A DNA stretch of 64,000 nt from Nelumbo lutea (Eukaryota > Streptophyta > Magnoliopsida > Proteales > Nelumbonaceae). Shown here one piece after another: positions 23,501 to 35,500 of the stretch (the stretch's first letter is position 1; every line of letters starts with the position of its first letter). Location: positions 21,708,372 through 21,772,371 of the forward strand of contig JAKGHH010000004.1 of the NCBI GenBank assembly GCA_022828595.1, given 5' to 3'. The position numbers and the translations under genes are program-made. The notes beneath the pieces were generated by a model, which saw nothing but the letters and a program-made list of their open reading frames with translations, was not told where the DNA came from and made no database searches.

Positions 23501-26500
23501 TCCTGGTTGGTAATCGCCTCCTCTCTTATCCCTAGCTTGGTCACAAAATTCTTTCTTCGTCTGCCATTTGCCAAATCATGGAAGAATCTAATGTTCCCAT
23601 CGCCTTCCTTAATCCACTTGTGTCTAGATTTTTGTCTCCAACTGATTTCTTCCCTCAATAACACTTCTTCCAACTCCTTTTTTAATTGTCTCCTTAACAC
23701 TCTGTCCTCCTCGGTCATCCCATTGTGAGATTCCTTTACATCCAAATTCTCTATTCGAGAGATTAGGCCCAATTTTTGCTCCTCAATTTTACCAAACTGA
23801 TCTCTATTCCACTCTTTTATTTTGGCTCTCAACCTTTTTAGTTTCTTAAGAAACTTGATCCCCTTCCATCTTATCCCCCTCTCCTCCTCACCCCACCACT
23901 CCCTCACTTTTTTCACAAAATCTGGATGGGTAAGCCACATATTTTCGAATCTAAAAGGTTTGGGTCCTATAGGAAAAGACTCAGTTCCTATTTGGATAGG
24001 ACAGTGATCGGAGGTGACCCTGGTAATGCCCTAGCAACCAAGTTTTCCAAACTATTCTCCCAGGCAAGGTTAAAAAGAAATCTATCCAACTTCGAGCACA
24101 AAGGGGTTTCCTGAAGGTTGGACCAAGTGTAACTAGCTTGCAACAGAGGTATTTCCTTCAGTTCACAATCTTCAATAAAACCATTAAATTTCCTCATGCT
24201 TGTTGAGATTACCTGTTAGGGATTACTGGTTTCATCAGAGAATCTAATGATGTTAAAATCCCCGCCCAGGCACCAAGGACCATCCCATAACCCCTTGATT
24301 GCATATAGTTCCTCCCACACCTCATTCCTCTCTCTATAGGAATTAGGGCCATAAACATTGGTTAGTGTTGGAAAACGTGGGGTTACTAGTTTAGATTTGA
24401 AAATAGAATTGTATATATTCCTAGGATTGTGGAAGGATTGATTTAGAAAGTTTTATCTTTCTATTTCTTTCTTTCTATTCTCTTCTTTCTATTTTTTCTT
24501 CTTTCTATTTTCTTTTCTTTCTATTTTTCTCTTTCTATTTATTGCAGCAGCTTTGTATAAATATGCCCATTGGCAATAGAATGAAAAATATCAGTATTCT
24601 ACCATTCCAAAACATGGTATCAGAGCTCTAGGTTTGTCAACCTTGAGATTTTTTCGGCCTTCATTGACAGTTTTTTGTGTTTTTCTCTTCTGACCTTCAG
24701 TGTTGATCTGTAACCAGAAGTGTTCCTATATTCTCCTTTCCTACTGGCCTTATTTTTCCTCCATTAACAATGTCCGACATGACTGCAACAAGTGCTCCCG
24801 TCCAAACCGATGAAGGAGCAACAAATTCTCATCCTCACACTGGTGATTTGCAGAATATTCAGGCAACATATAGACCGAATGGCCAAAATTACTTGAAGTG
24901 GTCACAACTAGTGCGTACCTATTTGAAGGGAAAAGGAAAAATTAGTCACCTCCTTGGAACAGGACCAAGGTTGGGCAAGCCAAATTTTGATGCTTGGGAC
25001 GAAGAGGATTCCATGATTATGTCATGGTTGTGGAGTTCAATGACACTCGAGATCAGTGATACTTGTATGTTTCTTCCCTCTGCAAAGGCTATTTGGGATG
25101 TCATCCGACAAACCTATTCCAAAGCCCATGACGCTGCTCGTGTCTATGAGGTCAAAGTGAAGACTGTGGCGGCCAAACAAGGGAGCAGGAGTGTTACAGA
25201 GTATGCAAATTTGCTGCAAAATTTATGGCACGAGCTTGATCATTATCGGGTTCTTGAGACAAAGTGCGCAGATGATGTTGTGATCTTGAAGAATTTTATT
25301 GAAAGAGATAGGGTGTATGATTTTTTGGTCGGACCGAATGCTGAATTTGATCAGGTCCGAATACAAATTCTTGGCAAAGAAGAAGTGCCTCCATTGAATG
25401 AAGTCATAGCCCTTGTCAGAGCTGAGGAAAGCCGCCATGGAATCATGCTTGAGCCTAAAGATCCCGAAGGCTCAGCCATGGTGGCAAGGGGAGGAAGTTA
25501 CAGTGGTTCAAAGGGTGAGAAAAATCATAACTTGGCTCGTTACACAACCACCCGTGACTCTAATGATAACCTCTGGTGCACCTATTGCAAGAAGCCCAGA
25601 CACACGAAAGATCGGTGCTGGAAACTTCATGGGAAACCTCCCACATCCAGTAAGGAATGGGGAAATCGAGGAGTTTCAAAAGGAGTTCAACAGGACCATA
25701 ATGTCTCTACAACCCCGCAGCAAGAACACTCAAGTCAGGGACCATTTAATGAAGAAGAAATTTAAAGGCTAAGGTGCTTCTTGAAATCCTTGAAACCAGG
25801 AAGTGGTTCTACCTCTCTTGCTCTCTCAGGTGAGTCTTTATCTCTAGGATTACATGCCTCGGCTAGTGGTTTTCCATGGATTCTTGATTCTGGAGCTACT
25901 GACCACATGGCACCCTCTTCACTACATTTTCTCACCTATACACCCTGTCCTACTAATAGAAAAATTTTTGTTGCTGATGGTTCTTTCACCACAGTGGCAA
26001 GGATTGGGAATATTCAAATTACTCCATCCTTATTACTTAAAAATGTGTTTCATGTTCCTAAGCTATCCACTAGCCTTATCTCTATACATGAACTTGAAAG
26101 AAGGGTAGGATCCATCTAATGGACGCCATAATGGTTGCGGAATGGGTGGGCGAATTTCAAAAATTTTCCTACCTTCTCCCAACTGGGAATCATATTCCCT
26201 AAATTTAGAATACAATATTCAAGGATCCTACTTGAACCATACTCAAACCAGATCTGTACCAAAAGACAAATGGGAGGAATATACCTGATCCGGAGAAGCA
26301 CTATCTCCCAAAGTTGGTGTTCACGCCCAAAGAATGCTCCGAGATCCGTTCCTGCTGAATATGACACAGCTGTGGATGGAACAGAACCAGCAGGGTGCGT
26401 CCTACACACTGGATCCTTCGCAAGTATCCTCTGGAAGCACTAAACACTGAATCTATTTCAGTCTTTCTTGCAAGACTGATGTCAAGAACAGATTTCTTGA

Positions 26501-29500
26501 CTTTCCTTTCTGCAAATATCTAATCTTGCAAAGGAGATGGCGGCGGCAGGAGGAGAACTCTAAAGGCGAAAAGGCTGAACTGCCTTTTTTTTTTTCTGGA
26601 GTATGAGATCTGATCTCAAATCGCAGGAACCTTTCTTGCGATTTTTCTTGATTCGAAATCTGTTGTATTTCTCTCCTTCTTGGTTAGGGTTTCTCCTCCT
26701 TTCTTCTTGATTAAGAAACCTCCTAATTAGGAGTTATCCCAATCCAAATCAGTATTTGGATAGGGGATAATCTTAATCCTATCTGCAGATAAAGTTAGCT
26801 TACTCCTGATCTTATCAGGAGGTTACCAGATTCAAATCTAATTTGAATTTGGTCTCCAAGAGTGGATAAGGCTAAAGGCCCAATCCTTTTACTAACATTA
26901 ATCTCAGATTCGCCCCAAGGATGGGTGATCATATCAGCCCACCTCGAAATGGGCTTCTAGCCCATTAAGTGTTCAGTGTCTAATTACTTTCCAATCTGCT
27001 GCCCAGTTGGGCTTCTTTGTATGGCATGGGACCCAAGCATTGATCTACACACCAGCCACATGGGTTCGGCCCAGCCTTTAATACAAGGCCCAGCCGAATT
27101 CACTGAAAAACTCAATGAACCCCTTGAGTCCATCATATGGACCCTATGGGCCCAACACTTACATTAAGTGGTCCCTGGGCCAAGCCATCTTATAAAAACC
27201 CAGGGACTGTGGGCAGGTGCAAGATTAGCCCATCAGGTATTATCCTCAATGGTCTTACACTTAACCTCTCAGCCATTAATGATCAAGCACTGCCCGACAA
27301 GAGAAGGCCTCTCCCTCGGCTGCAAGGAACAGTGCCGCACTCTCCTCTCACATGGATCCCGAGAATTAAAACCATTTGCAAACAATTTGAAACCGTACAT
27401 ATATATATAAATATATTAATTTTGCAAAACAAAATTCCAACGATTGAAATCAACTACCGGCAGTTTGGTTTCCATCAGAGAGAGTGCATTCCCGATCATT
27501 ACCCTCTGTCCGACAAAGTGGCTGATTCTGTCACTATGATCACCCACTCAGATGAATTCTCAAATTGCCCCAACATACCCAGGTTTTGATCCCCGCTAAG
27601 GATCTCACTGATTGGCATATCAAAGGCAGCCTGATCCAACACCTAGTGAAGTGTCATAATCGAGTCTAGGGGTCAGGTGTAACTTTCCAGTTTTGCCCAT
27701 CTATCTCCAAGGTCCAGGGCAAGACTGGAAATCTGGTCCGGTTCAAGGATTCAAGTAATCCCATACTGCATGTGCCTCGGGTCTTACCCTGGTGGCTGAG
27801 ACAGGCCATCCCAACACTTGGTGGCACACCAGTATCAGCCTTGGCAGGATAAATCTCCCCAGACTTATCCAACGGCTGTGAACATTTAAAACTAACACGA
27901 GTCTCTATAAATGTCCAGTTTTAGGGTTTTACACAGAATTAAACCAAACAACATGAATCAAACATGAACTTTATTTATTTCCACTAAATAACAAAAGTAC
28001 ATCAAATCAGATTGAAGCTAAGGGCATACAAAAACTGTCTAACAAAACTCACCCAGAATGTGAACTGCAATGTTGTGTTCTTCCCTTCTTACTGTGTATT
28101 TCAGGACCAGGTTTCGGGGAAGAAGATTGGACTTGCTAAGGAAAGAGAAGGACTCTACTACCTTTAAGCAACCAGCAAATCATCTCACACTGATATGCAT
28201 GTCACACACGAGTCATTCTTATCTACCTCCAATAAAGATTTAATTTGGCGTCATCATTTCCATTTTGGTCATCCTTCATTTCCTATTTTAAAAACAATGC
28301 CTCCTTCCTTGTTTAAAGGAATTTATGTTGAAACCTTTCATTTTGATGTTTGTGAACTTGCTAAGCACAAAAGGGTTCTTTCCCAATCAGCAATAAAAGA
28401 TCTTCAACTCCTTTTTATTTGATTCATTCGGATATATGGGGTCCTTCTCAAATTCCCAACATTACTGGTTCCAGATGGTTTGTCATCTTTATTGATGATT
28501 GCACTAGGGTCACATGGATTTTTCTTCTTAAGTCTAAATCTGATGTGGGCACGATTCTTCCCAACTTTCATAACATGGTCCAAACTCGGTTTGGTGTGAG
28601 AATTAAAAGGTTTCAATCTGATAATGCTACAAATTATTTTAATCAGACTTTGTCCCCATTTTTTCAGAAAGAAGGCATTGTGCATGAATCCTCCTATGTT
28701 AACACTCCCCAACAGAATGGGGTAGCTGAGAGAAAAAATGGCCATCTTTTGCAAACCACCCGAGCCTTTCTCTTTCAAAATTAGGTGCCAAAACAATATT
28801 GGGGGGAAGTTGTCCTTACTACTGCCTACACAATAAATAGACTATCATTTAAAGTTCTTGACAACCGAAGCCCAATACAAGTCCTTTCTCAATTTTACCC
28901 TGATATTTGAGCCTCAAATAATCTCACACAAAGAATTTTTGGTTGCACTGCCTTTGTTCATGTCCATAATAAGGGAAAATTAGACCCACGAGCAATTAGG
29001 TGTGTCTTCTTGGGATATTCCCCAACTTGGAAAGGTTATAAATGTTATCATCCAACCATCAGAAAATTCTACACCTCCATCGATGTCACATTTGAGGAAG
29101 GAAAATCTTTTTTCACTCAACCTTATCTTCAGGGGGAGCCCTCATTAATGGAAGATACGGCCTCGGATCTACTCTCCCTAGATGTATTACCCTCCTCACA
29201 GACATTCAATCGTCAAGAATCACATCCCTCTGAGCCACATTCCTCTGAGCCCCACATTCCCGAGTCTCAACAAGAGTCAAACAACCCGACCATTGAACCA
29301 AATTCGGACATTGTTAACCCCACAAATGATGTGCATGATAATGTGAGATATATGCAGGTTTACTCTAGGAGGAAAAATCCAGATCCTCAACCTGTGCAAG
29401 TCCAAGATTCAACTCCTAATCCTAGAACTGAGGGATGCTTAGATCCCGAACCTACACCTTCACAGTCTGAGTATGAGTATGACCTACCTATTGCACTGAA

Positions 29501-32500
29501 AAAAGGAACCAGAGAATGTACCAAACGCCCATTTTACCCTTTAGCCAAATATGTATCATTCCAAAGATTCTCTAAATCCCATAAAAGTTTTCTAGCCAAC
29601 CTTAACACCATTCCAATTCCTAATACTCTAGCCGAGGCACTTTCTAATAAGGAGTGGAGAAAAGCCATGAGAGTGGAAATAGAGGCATTAGAAAAAAATA
29701 ACACATGGGAAGTTGTGGATCTACCAAGAAACAAGAAGACAGTAGGTTGTAAATGGGTGTTCACAATTAAGTACAAATCTGATGGGTCATTAAAAAGGTA
29801 CAAAGCACGCCTGGTAGCCAAGGGATATACACAGACTTATGGGGTAGATATTAGGAGACTTTTGCCCCAGTAGCTAAAATGAATACAGTAAGGGTGTTAC
29901 TGTCGTTGGTTGCTAACTATAATTGGGATTTGCAACAGTTTGATGTAAAAAATGCGTTTCTCCATGGTGATCTAGAAGAGGAGATATACATGGACATTCC
30001 ACCGGGTTTTAGAGAAGGCATTAAAGGGGACAAAGTTTATCGGTTGAAGAAAGCACTATACGGTCTCAAACAATCTCCGAGAGCATGGTTTCGAAGGTTT
30101 ACGAAGGTAATGCTGAGTACAGGTTACAAGCAAAGTCAAGGTGACCACACAATGTTTATCAAACACACAGCCTCAGGGGGAGTTACTGCACTATTAGTCT
30201 ATGTGGATGACATAATCGTTACTGGGAATGATAAAAAGGAGAATGAAGCATTAAAAAACTACCTTGCCAGAGAATTTGAGATAAAAGACTTGGGGAGACT
30301 AAAGTATTTTCTCGGAATTGAAGTTGCGCATTCTAAACAAGGCATCTTTATCTCTCAATAAAAGTATGTTGTTGATCTTTTGAGAGAAACAGAAAATATG
30401 GCATGTAAACCAGCTTCCACGCCTATAGATCCCAATCATAAACTTGGAGAAGCCAACGAGAATGCAAGTGTAGACAAGGAGATGTTCCAAAGATTAGTTG
30501 GAAAACTCATTTATCTTGCACATACACGACCAGATATTGCATATGTTGTAAGTGTAATAAGTCAGTTTATGCATAATCCTAAAGAAATTCATCTGCAGGC
30601 TGCTCATCGAATTCTGCACTAAAGTCAATCCAGGAAAAGGAATTTTATTCAGAAGAAATGGAGGGCTGACTCTTGAAGCATATACAGATGCCGATTATGC
30701 AGGATCTCCAGTAGATAGACGGTCCACTTCTGGTTACTGTACCTTCTTAGGAGGAAACTTAGTCACTTGGAGGAGTAAGAAGCAAAATGTAGTGGCTCAG
30801 TCAAGTGCAGAGGCAGAATTCAGGGCTATGGCACAAGGAATGTGTGAATTACTCTAGTTGAAGATAATTTTAGAAGACCTGAAGATTCCACGAGAAGAGC
30901 CTATGAAACTATATTGTGACAACAAGTCAGCCATCAATATTGCTCACAATCCTGTTCAACATGACAGGACGAAGCACATCGAAATTGATCGACACTTTAT
31001 AAAAGAGAAACTGGATAGCAAGTTAATTTGCACTCCCTATGTGTCTACAAAAGGACAACTGGCCGATGTACTTACTAAAGGGCTCAATAGTACAGACTTT
31101 CGAAGAATTATAGCCAAGCTGGGAATGGAGGATCTCTATTCACCAGCTTGAGGGGGAGTGTTGGAAAACGTGGGGTTACTAGTTCAGATCTGAAAATAGA
31201 ATTGTATATATTCCTAGGATTGTGGAAGGATTGATTTAGAAAGTTTTTTCTTTCTATTTTTGTACTTTCTATTTTCTCTTCTTTCTACTTTTTCTTCTTT
31301 CTATTTTCTTTTCTTTCTATTTTTCTTTCTTTCTATTTATTACAGCAGCTTACTGTATAAATATGCCCATTGGCAATAGAATGAAAAATATCAGTATTCT
31401 ACCATTCCAAAACAGTTACGACCCATACACACCCATCTTCTACATTCTTGCACTTAATAGAAACTGAGAATCTGCCTATCAATTCTTCCACTACTTCCAC
31501 CACATCCTCCCTCCACAGTGTTACAATCCCCCCCCCCCCAGGCTCCCCAAGAAGGATATGAGCTCCAACCTAAACCTCTAGACCTCCAAAAACTCCTAAC
31601 CCATCTCCCATCTAATTCCATCAGTTTGGATTCTTGTAACAACACAATATCAGGTTTTTCCCTTCGGAGTAGGTTTTTGATCGCCCTTCTCTTCCTTGCA
31701 CTCCCTAACCCTCTTATATTCCAGCTAATAATTTTCATTGATACAAAATAGCAAAGGAACCCAATAGGAGGCCATATTCTCCTCATTTTAGGCCCTACAA
31801 AATAGCTAATAATTTAGTACGCTTTTCAAAAAGTGGTTTTGGATTTTTTAAATATCCACTATTACAACAAGAAAATGTAGCATCACAAAGAGGTGAATGT
31901 TAGTAAAACACTAAGTTTATTTTTCCTAGGAGGAGAGGAATTTGCTAGAGAAGCTTTTAAGGAAGTGGAAGAATGGACCGGGTGAGTATTGGAAGAGAAG
32001 GTAGAAGTTCCAAATCCTGGTTGTGGGCATTTAATTGAAGAGGTGGAGAAAGATGTGGTTTTGACAGCGGAGCAAGTATTTGAGAAGAATGTGATTTTAG
32101 AGCTAGAAAGGATTAGCGGTAATTATGGGGAGAGGAGAAGATTTAAGAAAAAACCTTCAGCAGTTCAAAGATTAAAACACCAGAATAATGGCAGGAATGT
32201 GACAGTGTCGAAGGTATTTGATAGATTGAGGGGAGGCCTATTTGGAATCGGAATTAAGAAAAGGGTAAAGAAGACAATATGGGCCTTGAAGAGGAAAAAA
32301 GAATGTAATCCTTCAGCGGAGGAAGGTCTGAAATGATCAAGTCCTAAAATTAGTCTCGGGAAATGGTCTCTGTCGAGTGTAGAGTTTGTATTAATACTAG
32401 TATGATCTCTGGATGATGGGAGAAAAGGATGTGGTAGGGGACTCGTTTTGCATATCTTTTGCTTTGGGGATTGGTGTTTCTGAGGGTTTTCTGGGCTCTG

Positions 32501-35500
32501 GTTTATGGGTTAGGGTCAATGATTGCTATTAGAGTTGGTGAGGTGTTCTATGGGTTTGGGTGATGTCTTATCACCCCTTGTAATCATTTATCTCTTTTTC
32601 TCTAATAATTTTTTTCTTTATTTATCTTCAAAAATGATGTAGCATCACAATAGGAATTAAACTGTGCAAGGTTGATTTAATATCAGGGTATTCTTTCAGG
32701 AGTAGCTCCCACAGGTAATAAAATGAGGGAAGTGGACTAAGATGGTTTATTACTACAGAGACTACCGTCTACAGCACCAGTGAGAATAAGTGATTTCTTA
32801 CGAGTTGAAAAGTCTAGAAGATGTAGGGACATCTCTCCCCATGTTTGCATAATGTGCCTACAAGATGGGGAATCCATTGAGCACTCTCTCTAATTGCCAT
32901 GTAGTCCGCAGTCTATGACAGCATTTCCAGGATTTGTTTAGTGCTGGCTCATAAGAATTTTACAGGTGTTAGTCATGATGATGTGGACAGGAACCTATTG
33001 GAAATCTTGCACTCAGCTCCTCCTGCTCCTCATATCAGCTTCATCCTCTCCCCCAGAACCCCCAATACCTATATTCTGTCGTTTGATGGAAATTTAAGGA
33101 CAGATTTTTAAAACCCTCCAGCAGCTGGTATTGGAAGTCATTTTGAATCCTAACAGCAGCCTGCAATGGGCTTTCAGTGGCCTTGTTAATGCTGCTGATG
33201 CTTCTGAAGCCAAGGTGAAAGCTCTTCTCAAGGGTCTTCAGCTAGCTAAGGTTCTCCAAAATCCAAATAGACTCCATTCTGGTTGAAGATGCTTCCAGGA
33301 CTGTCATTAGTTGGGTTACCTCAAAGGCGAAGGAGCATTGGAAGTTAGTCTATTGACATTTCAGCATCTATGGACAGTAGATCCCAAGAGTTCTCAATCA
33401 GATCACTGTTTCTTCAGCTAATTCCAGGTTGGGAAGGGAGTTTTTGTACAGTGCAAACCTGCAAATAGCCTACCCCATCTCCCCCCCCCCCTTGTTTAAT
33501 CAAAGTGTTCCTTTATCTCAAAAAGGGCATGCATTTTAGTAAGAAATGATTTTAAAGGCCCATGAATTAGCATTGGATGTGGCACTGAATGATCAGAGAG
33601 GTAGTACATGATTCATGTAGTGGACCCCACATAATTGGAACAAGTTTTAGTTGAGTTGAGTCCAGTTGTAATTTTTTCAGGATGTGGTTCTGTATTTCCT
33701 AAAGATCTGACTATGGTACCATTAAGACATGATACAAAGTACTGACTTCCGCTCTATATACAAAGTATTCCACTTTCACTTGGGCACCATCATGTGAGAT
33801 CATCCACTAACTTGCATGTCCTATACAGATTCAGGAACTACACAAATCCTCTCTTTGTACTGAACTCCTTATTAGTTTTTCATCTAATATGGCATGAAGT
33901 AGTGGCTTCGGAGGTGGCCCTTGGAGAGGGAAAGGTTGTGGCATGAAGTAATGAAGAGTATCCATGGCTGTTCTGAATCGGGTTGGGACGCGGGGGTATC
34001 CCGAAGGGCTTTGCTCACAACACCTTGGAAGGCTATTTATGGCATTCTCCCAAAGTTCCTCAGATTTGTAAGGTATGATGCTTGTTCTGGAAACTCCATT
34101 CTTTTTTGGTAAGATATTTGGGTGAGCACTCAACCCCTAAAAGACCGCTTTCCTTCTCTCTATTCCATCTCCCTCTTTAAAAAGAAACCAATTTCATGGT
34201 TTCTCCCCCCCCCCCCCAGTTTGCCCTTTGGATTTAAACTGGAATTTTAGGTTTCGAAGAGGGTTAAGAACTTCTTTGTGTTTCAAAGCTCTTGTTGCTT
34301 CTAGACTCAGTGTGCCTGGATCCCCCTAACCCGGATAAAAGGGTTTGGTCTCTAACCCCAGTTGGCTCATTCACTTGTGCTTCTTTCTTTAAAGCCCTCT
34401 GCTCCAACCACTCCTCTCAGGTTTTCCCTGTTAAAGAGGTCTGGTCAAGGCCAGTTCCTCCTAAAATAGTAGTGTTCTATTGGGAAGCCTACTTGGGTAA
34501 GACCAATACGGTGGAAAACTTGCAAAAGAAGAAAGCTTACTTGTTTGTCCTCAAATTGGTGCTTCTTGTGTAAAGTGAAGGGTGAGGACTGTAACCATTT
34601 ACTGATATCGTGCTCTTTTGCTACCAATATTTGGAACTGGGTTGTTTCACTATTTAGGTGCAGGTGGAACTTGCCCTCCGAAGTAAAACTGCTGTTTATT
34701 ACGGATGCCTTTGGGAGATTGACAAAAAGAGGGAAGCTAATGTAGAAATTTATCAGGGCCACTACCTTGTGGACTTTATGGGAGGAGAGAAGTGCTAGAA
34801 TATTTCAAGAAAAGGAAAGAAGTCTTGCTGAAATCAAGGAATTCATAATGACAAGGACAGTCTCGTGGCTGAAATCTTCACACTTGTTGGCAGATCACTC
34901 CTTTGATGACTTAAGGAGAAACTGGGCAGCAGTGGCTTCTACAGTCTCCACAAAGTACAAATCACAAGCTGAATGGGAATCCCCACCAGATGGAGTGGTA
35001 AAACTGAATTTTGATGGTAGCTGCCAAGGTAACCCAGGGGCCAGGGCCATCTGGAATAGGAGGGATTCTGAGAGACAAAGATAGCAACATGTCTTTATTT
35101 TCAGTCCAGTGGGTGTTGGTGATTCTGTAAGGGCAGAGATACTAGCAGCAGTACAAGGTATACAGATGGCCAGTCAACTTGGAGTGAATAATCTGATAGT
35201 AGAAAGGGATTCCAAGGTAGTAGTGGGCTGGTTGACAAGTCCAAAGACAGCTTGTTGGGGCTACAGGGATCTGTTAAAGAAAGTTAAATGGCAGACAAGG
35301 AATATGTCAGTCAGGTTTCAGTGGGTCAGCAGATCAGAAAATGCAATAGCCGATTCTTTGGCCAAGCAAGGGGTGTCAAGGGGAGATCTGTTTTGGGCCA
35401 CTTTGTAACTGTGCTTCAGGCTTGTGTTTGTTTAGTGTTTATGACTCAGTCCTAGGGGGAGGTAACACTCCGTGCCTCTTCCTAGGTTGAATGTACTGAT

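Larger units (their letters stand above)
24367..31414 (+). mobile_element. Ty1/Copia retrotransposon inserted in the LINE endonuclease
   Basis: Near-identical LTRs (24367-24614 and 31159-31414), both starting TGTTGGAAAACG and ending CCAAAACA, enclose a primer-binding site, gag, protease, integrase, reverse transcriptase and RNase H in Copia order, and a polypurine tract. The target-site duplication is GTTAG at the left and GTTAC at the right (four of five). Coding regions carry several stops and frameshifts plus a 1.95-kb insertion, so it is non-autonomous. The LTRs differ at roughly ten positions by eye, so the insertion is not very recent. Confidence 0.95.
20401..31822 (-). mobile_element. 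L1-type LINE in SPPA intron 9, split by a Copia element, with TSD
   Basis: The element runs from about 31811 to its poly(A) (T-run at 20412-20420), about 4.35 kb once the Copia insertion is removed. It is flanked by ATTTAGTACAC (20401-20411) and ATTTAGTACGC (31812-31822), an 11-bp target-site duplication with one mismatch. It begins only about 70 bp before the ORF2 start ([12 protein letters not shown] at 31738), so it is 5-prime truncated and lacks ORF1. Endonuclease, reverse transcriptase (FADD box), zinc-knuckle-like CILC...HLLVSC and RNase H domains are all recognisable but separated by stops and frameshifts. Confidence 0.9.
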
